Below, one piece after another: positions 1 through 13,552 of a DNA stretch of 64,000 nucleotides. The notes beneath the pieces were generated by a model. That model worked only from the letters and a program-made list of their open reading frames with translations, did no database searches and was not told the DNA's origin. Within the stretch, counting starts at the first letter, position 1. The number at the start of each line of letters is the position of its first letter. Source of the stretch: Nymphaea colorata (lineage: Eukaryota > Streptophyta > Magnoliopsida > Nymphaeales > Nymphaeaceae); the NCBI RefSeq assembly GCF_008831285.2, contig NC_045147.1, positions 21,530,981-21,594,980 of the forward strand, written 5' to 3'. The position numbers were made by a program, and so were the translations under genes.

Positions 1-349
1 ATAATAATAAAAAGATGAGACTAAGATATGATATCCAATTAGAAGTTAGTCAGGGAGCTGGGAAACACTTGAGCGTACAGCTATTTCCGGACTGGGGCGC
101 ACTTTCACTTGTTCTCACTACTCTTCTCATTATTTTATATATATGATTGCACCAACCTTATTAAAGGAGGATTCCACATGGTGTCTTATATATATATATA
201 TATATAGTAAATAGCCACGTCGTCATATTCGGTATATATCGCCTGAGATTGCCCACAATTTTTTACATTCAAAATAATCCAAATGGAATCATTTTTTCTT
301 GTTTGTTCTTTTGAACTTAAAAACAAGGCCATCCACCCAACCTACACAG

Positions 350-357
350 TATAAATA
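350..357 (+). promoter_or_regulatory. Putative TATA box of the glutaredoxin gene
   Basis: The octamer TATAAATA lies about 200 bases upstream of the glutaredoxin start codon, in a pyrimidine-rich context typical of plant core promoters. It implies a leader of roughly 170 bases rich in CT and CAT runs, with a short TA repeat just before the ATG. The placement is inferred; no transcript evidence is available. Confidence 0.5.
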
Positions 358-558
358 CGTGCCCTCTTCACTCTTCTTCCAAACCACTTTCAAGTTTCAA
401 CCTCCTCTTCAAGCCTCCCATCTAAACACAACTCTTCCTTTCTCAAATCCAGTTGCCTCTCATTCACGTTCAAGATTTGCAAACCTTTTCCCTACCTTGT
501 CCTACAAAGTTATTTATATATATATACATACATACACATATACATTTTCTTCGCGGGA

Positions 559-870
559 ATGGAGAGAGTTCAGCAACTGGCGGCGCAACATGCAGTAGTC
601 ATATTCAGCGTTAGTACTTGTTGCATGTGTCATGTGATGAAGAACTTCTTCCGCAACCTCGGGGTCAACGCGATCGCATACGAGCTGGACCAGGAGCAGG
701 GAGGGAAGGAGATGGAGAGAGCACTGGCCATGCACCTAGGCCGCAACCCGGTCCCGGCTGTGTTCATCGGAGGCCGGCTTGTGGGTCGCACCGAGGTAGT
801 TATGGCCCACCACCTCAACGGGACCCTGGGGCACATGCTCCGGGAAGCAGGGGCGCTCTGGTTACTCTAG
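559..870 (+). CDS. CC-type (class III, ROXY-like) glutaredoxin
   Basis: This is a single-exon gene of 103 residues, the usual size for plant CC-type glutaredoxins. Residues 21-24 are CCMC, the class III active site, following the strand AVVIFSVST. The cis-proline segment NPVPAVFIGG is at residues 63-72 and forms the glutathione-binding surface. The protein ends in ALWLL; the ALWL motif near the C terminus is known in ROXY-type proteins to mediate contact with TGA bZIP factors and TOPLESS-type co-repressors. The family acts in nucleus and cytosol as thiol oxidoreductases or transcription adaptors. The ATG at 559 is chosen because it gives the canonical MERVxxLA N terminus. A longer frame starting at 299 is a different frame. 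The gene sits about 6 kb upstream of the MUB gene on the same strand. It appears intact; its exact ROXY or GRXS subgroup cannot be fixed by eye. Confidence 0.93.
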   Translation: MERVQQLAAQHAVVIFSVSTCCMCHVMKNFFRNLGVNAIAYELDQEQGGKEMERALAMHLGRNPVPAVFIGGRLVGRTEVVMAHHLNGTLGHMLREAGALWLL

Positions 871-1179
871 ATCAATGTATTGACTAATCACTAGGAAAAT
901 CTATAATATGAAGCGAAATGTGGGTGTATGTTTTCTATAGAGGGAGAGGAAGAAAGGGAACCAACTCTGCCTACAGGCTACAACTAAAAGTGTGTGTAAT
1001 CTAAGATGAGTAAAATAACTAGTTTTCTCTTTTCTCTTAGTCTCTGCTCTGGTTCTCCTTTCACAAGCGCTGATGACATTTGGAAAGATACATTGAATGA
1101 CCGCTCCTAGAAGACTCTAAGAATGTGATCATTTAATATCCTCACATCCAGCCACCAGATTAAGGACTTGGTTTTAGTA

Positions 1180-1375
1180 AGGTGCCGAGCCAAGGTAGGG
1201 CCCACATGGGCCCTGGTCCCACCTCAATTTAAAAAAAAAATTACATCTAACTTTTATAAAATTTCACTTTTTTATAAAAAAAATTTGAAAAATGATATTT
1301 CGGCATTAGTCGAAATTTAGAAACTTTAATTCGGCCCTTCTCGTGAAAAAATTTCTGGCTTCGCCCTTGATTTTA
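1180..1375 (+). repeat. Dispersed hAT-like repeat family, copy 1
   Basis: The element opens with GCCGAGCCAAGGTAGGGCCC, passes through an A-rich core with TTTATAAAATTT and ATGATATTTCGGC, and closes with AATTCGGCCC and TTTCTGGCTTCGCCC. The same order of motifs recurs near 13.55 kb, and inverted near 18.73 kb, 15.09 kb and 12.89 kb. It is defined here by internal comparison within the window. It has no coding capacity and looks like a non-autonomous DNA element. Confidence 0.6.
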
Positions 1376-1969
1376 ATGCTTATCTGTGTTGTTGATGGCA
1401 TTTTCAGAATTCTATTTGTTTGCGTAGGCGATTTGTCTCTTGAGATTTTCACACCGAATTGAACCGGATGTAAAATGAATCAGACATGAGGGTTCAACTT
1501 TATAGTTCCATTTTAGCTTGCTTACAATTTACTTATCTGTCAATTAGGCATCCTTAATTATTATAATGATATTGTTTTTCGATATTCTTACGGACGTTTG
1601 GTTTCAAGAAATGGGCACAAAACATACGGCAGATGTGATATCTGCCAAATTATTTTTTCTCAAATTAAATGGTGTATATATTCTCGAAAGATTATGATAA
1701 TAGTATAGAGATTCTTTTTTAGCTTTTGCATATCATTATGTTGACTCCAGTGCATTTTTTTTAAATAGATAAAGTGTGCACCAATGAGATATTCAGGATT
1801 AGATCGTGGATGAGGCAATTGCGTGCTACACAACTTTGCTCGTAGTTGAGTTCTTTTTTTCAAGGAAATTATGTGGATCTGGGTGACGTTAAAGATATGA
1901 CGGGGTATTTATGGGTAAGAAGATTCTTTTTCTGGAGTGTTCATTACATAAATTTCAAAATGTCTACAG

Positions 1970-2055
1970 GGGTCAAATTAAATTTTTTAAAAATATTAAG
2001 TAGTAGGATTTTATTTTTCAGAAACTTATGGGGGCCGTGGCCCCCTGGCTCCATC
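1970..2055 (-). repeat. Fragment of the dispersed hAT-like repeat family
   Basis: A stretch with GGTCAAATTAAATTTTTTAAA is followed by a GGGGGCCGTGGCCCCCTGGC end. This matches the low-complexity core and the GC-rich end of the family in inverted orientation. Only about half of the element is present. Confidence 0.4.
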
Positions 2056-2980
2056 TGTATTTTTATGCATTCTTCAACTTAAAGCCCTTGATTAACAGTG
2101 CCTAAGAAAACTGATGCTCATATTAGAAAAAATTAATCACAAATCTGAACCTTGTTTTTAGAGTTATGATCAAAAGGTGTGCAACCCTGAAAGCACTAAA
2201 AGCAACCATATACCCTAAAGAGATAAGGGATTGTAAAAGCTTCTTTTTTGTACTGGGCTGTGGTCCTCCAAAATAATATTTTTCTTTACTCCGGCAGGCT
2301 TTTTTAGGGTTTCGAAGCCTAAATATTCTTAAGAAATGAAAGATATTTTAGCCTTCAAAACAGAAGCAAATTGCCCAAATGAAACTGATCTTGGATTACA
2401 TGAAGGACTACAACAGCCATCACCGTGGCTGCTCCAGAAGTGAATTGGTGCTCCTTGCATTCAAAGCAAAGAGAATGATCAGTAATGGGAGACAAACAGT
2501 ACTGCTATCCAAAGGAGTATCAATGCCCATTCCTTCCTATTTGGTATGCCCCCTCTTGTGCTTCTTTTTCTTATGCCCCAAAGAATTTTCATTTCCATAA
2601 TCGTTTTGGTGATGTTCAAAAGCAAGAATTTGAATTTCCCCTTATTTTATTCCTTTGAATCGAATTTGGTTTAACCCGACCGACCTGAGAAAGGGTTCGA
2701 GCTCAAATGAGTAATCAGATCCAGACTCATATTGAAGCTAAAGTGGAAACATAGCATCCAAGCTGCCTTAAGGCAGCTCTAATTGGATATGACAGAAAAA
2801 ATCAGATTCAGATCTAGTGGAACCCGACTTAAAGAGTCTCAAGTTGGTTGTCTCAGTAACAGTACTTTCGAATTCATAAATTTTGTTAAACTTCACTTTT
2901 TTTTCTATATTAAAAGGGTCCAAGACTTTTTGGAACTGAATGATCTCAAGACATGAGGTCCTCATAAATTTTCTCTCTCT

Positions 2981-3017
<37 letters not shown>

Positions 3018-4411
3018 CTATAATCGCTTACCATTTTCAAAAAATTTTGTAGAACGACATCCTCTATTTAAATATTTTACCTACATAAATAATGTATATA
3101 GTTTTGTTAAGAAATGTAGGAACAGTTCCGTGATATTGATAAATGATTTAATCTTCATATCAATCGACTTGATCTACCATTCCTCTTTTTGGTGTACAGC
3201 CAAAATAGGAGATTTCACCAAATCAATGTGCCCCGTGCCCTTGCTTCAGCAAAATAAGCCCTTCCTACAAAACCTTTTTATCACAACTCCGAAGGGCATC
3301 CTCGGGATTTAGAAAAATCGTCCGGTCAACCGAATCACGCAAACGCCGCACCGATTTCCCCTCCGCACCCTCACTTTTCCATTTTTTTACTAATTCACCC
3401 CCGATTCATGGTTCTGGGTCTATAAAAGTATTCTGATCCAGACACCTTATGGTTCGTCCACCATCAATTTACAATCGCAAAATATACAATAAAAAATATA
3501 CTGTATTTTTTCATGTATATATATATATACATGGATACTGAATTTTTCACACACACATATATATATATATATATTACCAATAATGTTTTAAGTAAACAAA
3601 TATATCTTAAATATTAAAAATAAAAATAGTTAGCCATGTCCGGTAGGTAGACCCAATCCCAAGTGTATCGATAGAGGTAGGCGTCCTTCCAACAACGTAC
3701 CTGAGTTCTTCACCCAAAATCGTCATTTTGCCTCTGCAGGTTTCTTTCTTATATTATTTTTTAATCTATAAAATAAAACGATACTGTTTTACCTGCTCTT
3801 AATAAAATGACATCTAACTAGTTTATTACACACGCTGGTTTTGCCCACCATTGTAACTGCGTTGTCACGCATGCAGTTTTTTTTGCTTAAGGTCGACCAC
3901 GACTTCAAATCTCTGCTATTTCAAACAGGCCACTTCAGACCGTGTGCTATTTCTAAGAACTCAATCTTAGTTTCTTCAAATTTTTTTAATTAATGAAAAA
4001 AGGTAATTATATATTTAATGAGGTACACCGGCCACTATCAATTCATTTTTAACTTACAACATAAATATTTTTTAACATCTTTTAATCCTCATATTTAATT
4101 TATTTGCGTGGTTTAGTAAGATACACCGGTGTATTTTTCATATGTTGGGAGAAAAATAAAGATGATGAGTCATTTTTCACCAGTTCACACATTTTTTTTC
4201 ATTTTCGTTTTCTTTAACTGCGGATATAAACACGGATCAATGGTTGAAACAACCCCAGCCATTGATCTTTTCCAAATCCATGAATAAGACAGTGATACTG
4301 AGACATTTTCATTATTTAATATTAATTTACAATTTAAAAAAAAATAGAAACATGAATTATTTTTTATTCATATAACATCCAAATTTTCTGTACTCTCTCT
4401 CTCTCTCTTTC

Positions 4412-4442
<31 letters not shown>

Positions 4443-4599
4443 ACTTTGTTCTCATAAATCGAGCGTCTGTTTGTTAATTTTCAACAAACAAGTGCTACTT
4501 CCTCACGGACAAACCATAGGCGCCTTTTTATAATTTTACGGTTTGGCTCGTTCACCGTTGCCTTCTTAGAATTGAAGCGAAGGAAGTTGAAGAAGAACA

Positions 4600-6791
4600 A
4601 CAGGAATGGGCGTTTAGGTAATTTGGCGCCACACCGAGGAGTATAAGAGGGAGGCCGCTTCATCTCCGGATCTGCTGTTGGGCTTCCGACGCAGATGACG
4701 AAGACCGAAGGAGAAGGCAGACGGGAAGGCGAAGTCTGCAGCCTCTAACTCACACCGTGAGAAGATAGTAAGAGGAGGGTGAAGGAGAACCGGAACCGGT
4801 GTTTTCGTCGTTCTCGGGATTCTGGTGGACGATCGCCTGTTGGAAAGGTAAGGGATCATCATTCAGTAGGAATTCTCGATCTATCACGCTTTTATATTTT
4901 ATCTATGCAAGCAATTCCGATCTGCTTCCTATCTATTCTCTTTCGGTTCTTTTTGTTTAAATCAGTTGTGATCCGGTGAAACTATAGACCTTTGGTAGTA
5001 TATGTGGTTGTGGCTCCGTTTGGGATCGATCTTCTCTTTTCCGTCTTGGTAATTTTCTTTTCTATTGTGTAATGTCACTTTTCTGTGAAATATTTAGGTT
5101 TCCATTCTTATTTTGACGGTCATGGAAGTGTTTCTTGATGTCCATCTTCTTGTTTCTTCAGTTCTGTTAGTTCGGACTTCGGATCTTCATATCCCTGTGC
5201 CTAGTAGTCTCTTTCAAGTTTAACTTCAACGGTGTTCGGTTATCTGTCTAGTTTGATGATGTATCTTAACTCCATTTGGTTCATGTATCCGATCAGATCT
5301 TCTTTTTCTTGTTTGTTGTTGCTAAGCTTTGCAGCGTCATCTTTGGCCTTTCGATGTTAGCTGAATGTTTCCCGTTATTCTATGGAATCTATCTTGCGTT
5401 CATGGTCGCTTACACCTGGAGATTTCGATCGTCAATGTCGAAATAGATCAAGGAATGGCTATCATTTCGTTTTTGAGCAAGTTTCTTCTAATTTTTTAGA
5501 AATATGGTGTTTTCGATTTTCCAAACTTGTGTTACTTTTCTGACAAGTTTTAGCATTCACAATTTCACTTTTCACTTGCTATATATTGCAGATTGTAGCT
5601 TGTTTAGCTGTTCACCTGCTGATTATTTCTGTTAACCTCGTCTATGTTTTTAGGTTTATCATTATCATTTTAATTTGTTACTGTCTTACAATTTCATGTT
5701 CGATCATGTTTCTCCAGCCTTCTTTTGTATCTTTGTCGCCCGTGTTTATATGGATGTCAATCAGTTTTTTTTTTTTTTTTTGGCAGCCGATATGAATTGA
5801 ATTTTTTACTGTCCTTAATTTAGTGATAGAAACATCTGGCCTAAAATGCTGTGACTTCATGGACATGTAATTTTTCAGCAACCTTATGAAGAACATTTCT
5901 GTACTCATCAACACATCTGATGCCAGCACTCGTTCTGATCAACTGGTGGGGAAATTTAGTTCCTTACTGAATTTCTCTGTCATCCAAATAATGTAATCAA
6001 TTTAGGTGAATTTTGTTCTTTTTCAGGTGTTGACACTGTTTGAGTTTTGCATATAGTCATGAAGGTTTTGTTGCAGCAAATGTGGATTTTGATGTTTATT
6101 TTGGTAGGTTCATTTTTTGTCACCCGGAAACAGTGTTTCATCTGAGATTGAATTTTTCTACTAATTTAGTAGATTAATTAATAAAAGTTGTTAGGGTCCT
6201 TCTGATTTCATTCTAGGATTTTGTTATTTCAGTTTTATGCATGAAAAAGTAAGCTGTTCATAAGTTTGGGCAGAAGAAGAAGATTTGCTTCATGAACTGA
6301 GGGCATGTACTTTTACGGTTTTACCTTCACATTCTTTTTTGTCTATTTTGGATTGAAACACAAATTGAACCTTTTCTTGTTCCTTGTTGCAGGCTTCGCT
6401 TTTCTACCGTGACAATCTTGTGCAACTGGTCTGGTCCTATGAAGTGTCTGCACCGTTGGATTTCTTGGTTAAACGAATTTCCAAATGTTGTAGACTCCTT
6501 AATATGCGTGAGGGCCACTATCAGAATTTCAACTGTTTCCCTGGGCCTCAGAAATACAGGGAATGAATTGCCATTACGATAAGATGTTGCGACAGACAAT
6601 GAGAGCATCAGATTCCCAGGCGTGAACAGTGTACAGAAACACTGTTATGTTTTAGAATAACCTGTAGAGGACAAGTTAAAGAATTAATATATATTTGTTC
6701 ATCAACTGGGCCCACCAAAGCATCAGATTGTTCACTCTCAGAAGAGTGCATTTAGTTGGAGAAGGACATTCACTGTTGAAGAATTGCCTCA
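4600..6791 (+). other. Spliced 5' leader of the MUB gene
   Basis: A GC-richer block with no ORF of known family ends at a strong donor, GGAAAG|GTAAGG, at 4847/4848. A matching acceptor, TTGTTGCAG|GCTTCGC, is at 6392/6393, followed by roughly 400 bases up to the MUB start codon. I read this as a first non-coding exon (about 4600-4847), a leader intron of about 1.5 kb and a second leader segment. Long T-rich leader introns are common in plant housekeeping genes and often raise expression. The transcription start is not resolved. Confidence 0.5.
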
Positions 6792-7855
6792 ATGTCAAGT
6801 GAAGGTCAGCTTGAGATCAAATTCCGTCTCTACGATGGATCAGATATTGGTCCCAGTTTATATGCACCTGCAACCACAGTCCAGGCACTTAAAGAAAAGC
6901 TTGTTGCAGACTGGCCACAAGGTTAGGTTTAAAACCTTAACCTGCATTTTTCTTTATCGTACTGTTATGTGGCTCTTTCATATATTTTCTTTATTTTTAA
7001 AAGACCTCTACTTTGAGTAGAATATCAGTAATGTCTTTTGATAATGGTACTTTTTCTGGTAGTAATTGTTGGTCCATTTAGTTTATTTTGCTAGTTGAGT
7101 TCATAGCAATTGCTAGTTCTGTATGTATGTGCATAGAAGAAGATGTAAAAACTCTCTGTATACCAATATGTTTTAGTAGCTCTGCTGAAACATGAATATA
7201 ACTTCTCTTAAGAATATTTACCTGAACGCTTGGATTCAACTCTCCAGAACATGGACATAACAGCATGATACTTGATCTACAGGATTTTATGCTGATGTTA
7301 GTTAAATGAAAAATATCAATGATGGAACACTGTATAGTCGGCAGCTTCAGCTTTTACAAAACCGTGTTTATTCTTTCCTTTGCACCCTTTGCAAAACTGT
7401 GTGGATTATTTCCTTTCCTTAACTGAAAATGTGCTTATATGGTTGAAAAGATGGAGTTTTAAAGATCAAGCACCAGATGAGCGGGTTGACATTATTAGGA
7501 GGATCTTTCTCTGAAAGATAGTAGCTTGTCCAGGATTACTTTTTCTTGAACTAACAATAGCACACATAATTTCCATTTTCCATTGAGCGTTTCTCATGAC
7601 TAGAGATGGCAACTACTTTAATGTTGTAGTTCTCACCTTTTTAATCAATAAAACACCAGTGGCTGATGCTCCACTAGTTGTAAGTTGTAACTTGTAACTA
7701 TAAATTATAAAGTTATATCCGGCACTATAAGATGTTGGAATTAATTCTTTTCTAATTATTGAATTTCTTTTGTCAACCTATGCCACATGCATACTGGTAC
7801 AGATATGCAGCTTTAAAAAATGTGGGTATGGGGGTACGGCATATGATATATATAT

Positions 7856-7901
<46 letters not shown>

Positions 7902-10006
7902 ACACAAAACAAGCAAAATCAAAGCAACATTTAAATAAACAAGTGATATAAATAAAAACATTACATGTTAATGAACAATAACTCTAAAAGCTGAACAAAA
8001 AGAGAGTTGGAAAAAATTTAAACCAGCAAAATTAAGTAGTTTGGATCAGTTTCGATGTAAAGAGTACCCAAGTGTGTCTAAGTACCCACTTTGGGTATAG
8101 GTACCGCGACACAGGTACGTGGACCTTATTGAAGTACTCATATGACTTGGTTGTCAACATGATATCCCAGAAGGATTTTCATGGTCATTGGGCCATGTGA
8201 ACGAGCCTTCATTCACATAGTCATTGTAAACTGGAATATAATTATTTCATTCAACTGTTTTTTTTTGTGGGATGGAATTGCAGAATATCTGCTAATTTTG
8301 TTCTTGTATTGCTAGGCATTATAGTCCTTATTTCAGGGATGCAGTTGTCACTTTGTTCTGGTTAGCATCTAATGGCATGTTTTATCATCTCCAGATAAAA
8401 AAATTGTGCCAAAAACCGCAAGTGACCTGAAGCTCATCAATGCTGGAAAAATTTTGGAGAACAATAAGACTCTTGCTGAGTCTACAACACCCATGGGGGA
8501 ACCTCCAGCTGGCGTGATCACAATGCATGTTGTAGTCCAGCCTTCATTACCAAGGAAGAAAACAGGTACCTTCATTTCCATAACTTATTGAATATGCATG
8601 AGTTCAAAAAGATATATTTCTCTCTTTTAATTCATCCTGTGCTCGATGATGCCTATCAAAAGAGAGGAAGATTACTATGTGCTACATAATTGTATGCATA
8701 TATACATATAAATAAAACATGTTCAGGTTTTTGTTTCAGAGAAAAGAAAGCATTGTCAGCCTGTCTGTCTGGGTGAATTTTTTCGTAAGCCATGAGAAGA
8801 AACTTCTCAAGATTCATAGGCCTAATAAAAGGAGATATAGGACTTCAATTTTTGTTGGATTGATCATATGGACTGGAAACTGAAGCTGATTTCCCCCAAT
8901 GTGTATTTGGCACCATTCCTTACTTCTTCATTTATCATGTTATTCATGAAGATTGGTGCCCATGCAGCAAACTTCTTTTTTGTCTAAGTTGTCAAAACAG
9001 AAGATGGATGCAGGATCAAGTCCCTAGAAAGATTAATTGGGACTAGTCTCTCCAACCAATCCAAGTCAGTGACTATCAAAAGATAAGTACATATATTTAT
9101 ATGGAAATAAAGACAGAAACTATATATTTATAGGTTTGGAATTAGTTGGTTTACTAATGATTAGGTGGATTAATTGACTATTCCGACCAACTAGTCACTA
9201 GCCTGAAATACTCGTCCGTGTATAGCCTTCTTAACTGACCGGTCATGTCTATAGAAATTTGACGATGCCATCTTCTTTATCTGGTCGGCTGGGGCTCTCC
9301 ATTTTTCTTGGTGTTTTGGTGCTGATTTTGATTATTTGAACTGCATAGATGGTTTTTCCATGTCCAAAAATATTAAACTTGAAAAGGCCATGAAAATATA
9401 ATCTACACAATAGGATTTAATAAGAGTTTATCAACAGTTTTATACTTGTGAGTTTTTATAAAAATCTGGTCTATGCATCAGATTTTTATTATTTTTTCTG
9501 GTCCATCATTTGGGAACATTCTAACTTCATACATGCAGTTTAGATTTATTAAAATAGCTTTAAATGCTTATGCAGTATGCTGTAAATCATACTTGACTCT
9601 CACATAATTCTTGTACACCCTTACATGTGCTCACTCACTCACTCTTTGAATTGAAAATTTGAAACTATTGGACATGTCTAGGGCATGTGAAACTAGAGCA
9701 CTTATTCTTTTATAGAATTTTCTGCATTCTGTTAACTTGCTCTGAATCTGGTGATTATTTGTGCTTTTAGGAAAACATAAATGTAGATAAACAGTAAGAT
9801 AATGAAAGTACCTAAACGTGGAGACGCCTGCTTTTGTCTGTTTTGAAGGATATACGTTTTCCATTTTCACTTGACTTTCTTCTTCGGGAATCCCGTTCAT
9901 CCAGTTTTGTGCAACAGAAGTTAAAGTAGTTTTGTATTGGGATTTTGCAGAGAAGAACCTGGATGACATGCCAAAGAAGAGCTTCTGTTCCTGTACCATC
10001 ATGTAG
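6792..10006 (+). CDS. Membrane-anchored ubiquitin-fold protein (MUB)
   Basis: Three exons (6792-6921, 8395-8565, 9951-10006) join in phase to a protein of 118 residues, the normal MUB length. It starts MSSEGQLEIKFRLYDGSDIG, followed by SLYAPATTVQALKEKLVADWPQ-type sequence of a ubiquitin fold. Exon 2 carries ASDLKLINAGKILENN and a conserved MHVVVQPS strand. The protein ends CSCTIM: Cys115 heads a CaaX box for prenylation, and Cys113 could be S-acylated. The family docks on the plasma membrane through this lipid anchor and binds E2 ubiquitin-conjugating enzymes such as the UBC8 group, instead of being conjugated itself. There is no C-terminal GG. The start at 6792 is fixed by alignment to family N termini, because frames opening upstream are out of frame. 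Intron 1 contains a (TG)n tract and a repeat also seen in the Argonaute region. The gene appears intact. Confidence 0.94.
7859..7895. repeat. (TG)n microsatellite in MUB intron 1
   Basis: About 18 uninterrupted TG units preceded by a short AT run. The tract sits beside a repeat-like segment (about 7800-8150) that carries constant TACCCAAGTGTGT-type motifs. Confidence 0.9.
8065..8150 (+). repeat. Dispersed repeat shared with the Argonaute region (copy 1)
   Basis: The segment starting AGTACCCAAGTGTGTC, then AAGTACCC and later GGTACGTGGA, has a clear second copy at about 62754-62838 with the same order of motifs and only scattered substitutions. It lies in an intron here and next to a degenerate exon there. 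No terminal repeats are defined. Confidence 0.6.
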
Positions 10007-12887
10007 AGTTACTTTCAAATTGGCCGTCTATCACAATTTTTTATCCACTCAGGTTGGTGGGTCATCATTCTGTTGTGCCTACTGTAGTTTCGTGTCAACT
10101 TCCAGGTATTTGTAGAGCCAGGGCCAGTTGGTGCTCTTTCCTTTTTATCTGCCTTTGTCTTCTCTTTATTAGGCTACTCTGATTAAGCAACCAGATCTTC
10201 ACGGAATGTGCAGATTACACATCCACAAGTTAAAAGGTAATGATAGCAAATTTTATATTGTGGCGACCAGATTTAGATACAAATTTGCTGCGAGTTAGAT
10301 AGATTCTGCATGCTTGCTATAGGTGTGCTCCCACCTGTTGTACAGTTTATCCGTGTATACATGTCTAGGTGAAGTTGGGCGCTTCAGATTATTGTGCTCA
10401 GATTTGTGATGAACAGCCTGGTTTTTATAATGCGAAGGTGTGTGTTTTATGTTCATGACATTTTTTGCTGTCATACTGACTTCTTCGCCCTGTATTCGAG
10501 GTCTGTCGGTTGGGTACGGGTTTTATATGGAGTAATTTACATTATGCTAAGGCGATGCTAGAAATAACTTGATATATGAAATGTGGCACCTTAAAGTTGG
10601 AAGTTATTGGAGTTGGATTCTAATAAATGGTTTGCTGGACTGGTACCTATACCTTCGAATAAGATGGTCATGTCTGGTTTTCTTGATTTCTCTATAATAG
10701 AAAAACGGCCCGCTTGTGGGTGAATGACCCAATGGTGTTTTGGACGTCCAGGTGCGTGCTTAACGAACATCATCTGAGAATATTTTTTAATGGTCTTACC
10801 TAAAATTTCCTTCTTTTTGTGGGCTGGATTAAATTGCCTTGTAAGTCCTATAGTTATTTGACAAAACCACGTGAAAAATGCAGAATTGAGGCGAATTCAG
10901 ACACGTTTTAGACTTTTTTTGCAGATGCTAAGTCTATTAAATGCAAAGGGGCCAGAGTGAGTGGCGTTGTATCGCGGATATGATCAAGCCTGAAACGAAA
11001 CGGGTGCATCCAAAATCTTTTGTTTGTCATGATGTATGTAAAAACCTGCTTTTCGGCAGATCGTTGTAATGGTAAGTTTTAACGACGGTTTTGGCATCGC
11101 AGAAGGCTGCTGAGACTTTCTCGCTCGCTCCAATCAAACTGGGTCTTCCCCGTAAAGGGTGTCCCACTCCTTGTTGTTACCCTTGGGGCACTCGCATGAC
11201 AAATCAACTCCTTGTCTTTGATCGTTCAAGGAATCAATAAGGGTTCATTGATGGCTTTGAATTTTTATTTTAAAATTAAAATTTTGAAAATAAAATTCCA
11301 TCTAAAACTAAAATTAGAATGAAAATTCTAGTTTTAGTTTCCTTTGTATTTGACAGTTTAAAAATTTTGATTTCAAAATTGAAAATAATGTGCCTGACAA
11401 AAGGAATTAAAAATCCAAAATTGATAAAGTAAAACTATCATGACACGTGCCCTAAGATATGAGATCCTAGGATTTTAGGTCCATGGAATTTAGATCAGCC
11501 CCCCACCCCTCAAAAAAAAAAACATCCAACCTTAAATTCATGGTGGATCTTAGCTATCAAACGCAACCTCATGGTAGAATTACAGTTCTAGAATTTTGAC
11601 TAAACAATGAGCTTATAATTTCGAAATCAAAAATTCTACAATTTCATCCTCATCAAACCAACACCTCCACTACCCCCAACCCACAACCCACAAAAAAAAA
11701 GCCAAAAAAACTTAAAAATCACCCTTCTCTGTGCAAAATAATATGCCATCGTCTGTTTCCTTGTGTTACGGTGTATTTACTGCACAGTGCGGGGCATGGT
11801 TCAGTCAGCCAACCCAAGATAAGAAAAGAAAGGCTCGCATAGTTCACTCGGTCCAGAGGCTGCCATCGAGCCAACCCCAACAACTGAACCCAATTTTATC
11901 TGAAGAGTTTCATTGACTTCTTCACCCTGTTGGGCGCTCTCCATCGAACCGAATCCTGTTTCTGACCCCTTGGTGGATACCATTCCGAGTCGAGGCCGCG
12001 CCTTTCATCTCCGAACTCGGGTGCCGTGGCCCGTTCGGCGAAGCGCCCAATTTCACCAATACACATACACAGACTGTACTATAGGTGGAAGCACACGTAT
12101 AAAAGCGTGCAGCATCTATTCATGTCTATATAATTTTACTCTTGGATTAAGCTGTTGCATCGTTTCGTCGTAGCTCCGAGTGGAAGTTCGGATTAGAACT
12201 TTGGATTAGGGGATGTTCATGGATGGGATCCGAATCAGATATGTGAGCTGTTTCAAAAAAAAACTTAGATATGGAAAAACATTTTAAAAAATGCGATTGG
12301 GTTCTAAGAAATAGCACCCAATTGGATTTTGATGTGGTTTTAATTAAATATGTGATCGGATAATAAACATCATGTTCAAATCGCCAAAATCTTACCTATC
12401 TGATCAAAACCGGTGGCTTCCATTTTTTTTTTCACTTTTCTTGTGAAATTTTACAAGTAGCAGTAGCAGGCATATGAGAGAGGCTAGTTGGCAGGGGAAT
12501 CTTATGTGTACGTTTCGTTTAAATACATATAACGTGTCTTATTAGATTGTATAAAAAGACGCTGACCCAATCCGTTGACAGCCCTCCGGGTTTGGCGGAC
12601 CCCGCCGATCCAGCAGAACAGCGTTGCTTAGTGGGCAATTGCTCCATCCACCATTATCATGTTCTTCTTGGCTGCAACACCACGTTCAGACAATAAATGG
12701 TCTAACGAAAACCGCGTTGCTCCCTCAACTTATTCCCCCCAACAAACAAAACCCATAATCTTTTCTTTTTTCTTCTTCTTTTTTTGTAACTATGGAACTC
12801 TTGCCGCCGTACAAGAGCTATTCAACCACTTAGTCCTCCTCCTTTAACGTTTCTAACCTATGGATTTTATGTAGAACATGATCCCGA

Positions 12888-13026
12888 CAGGGGCCAAGAT
12901 AGGAATTTTTTGAAATATTGTTTTTTTTAAATTTTTTATATAAAATAAAAGTACTTTTTTTTTTAAATTACATGTTTTTTTCCTTGAAATTTTGAGGGCG
13001 ACCATGACCCTCCTGGCTCCGCCTCT
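12888..13026 (-). repeat. Dispersed hAT-like repeat, inverted copy
   Basis: It begins CAGGGGCCAAGAT, has a T/A-rich core containing AAATTACATG, and ends CCTCCTGGCTCCGCCTC. This mirrors the copy at 18731 and is inverted relative to the copy at 13553, which lies only 0.5 kb away. Confidence 0.55.
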
Positions 13027-13552
13027 AAACCGAAAAGTATCCGACTGAAAATACAGAACTTTTGATTCTTACTAGAACTTGGCCTTAAGCATCTACAACA
13101 GTGCCTACCCACTGAAACTGCATAAATATGCTGATCTTGGTTCTGCCCTTGGCACAGATCCACACTGTCTTATTTACATATTAATTCCATCACATAATTT
13201 AGTGTGGTGCATGCTGATGCTCCTTAGACCAAAGTTTTTTTATGTTAACGCTACTTAGCCATAAATTTCTCTAGCTCCAATGCTGCCACCATGCAGGCCG
13301 AACCACAAGAACTGTGGTCTACCTTAGATTTAGCACGAGTCCACATCATCAAGAGCACTTTCTATTTAATTAGTTGAAATCTCAACTGCCTTTTTGTTGT
13401 CGCTTGGTTGTGCTATGCCCTTTAATAGCTGAGCTTTTACATCAATACTCAAACTGAACACTTTTCGTAATTTGGTAACAACAGGCAATTCTAAAAAATA
13501 AATAAAGACAGAAAAGTTCTACCCATTTTGAGCTCTTTCCTCCTCCTCAGAG

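Larger units (their letters stand above)
888..4599. other. Intergenic, no gene recognised; AT-rich with repeat fragments
   Basis: No coding exon with family similarity was found on either strand. The stretch holds the glutaredoxin 3' flank, one nearly full copy (about 1180-1375) and one fragment (about 1970-2055) of a dispersed repeat family, and several (TA)n tracts (about 2985-3015, 3515-3530, 3555-3575 and 4415-4442). The short open frame at 2379-2600 has no recognisable domain. Confidence 0.6.

Noticed and set aside
514-836. Minus-strand and shifted frames over the glutaredoxin
   Set aside because: They are shadows of the glutaredoxin coding sequence, whose own frame has the CCMC site and family C terminus.
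2379-2600. 73-codon frame with a non-repetitive, coding-like look
   Set aside because: No recognisable motif, no splice partners, and it lies in repeat-rich intergenic DNA.
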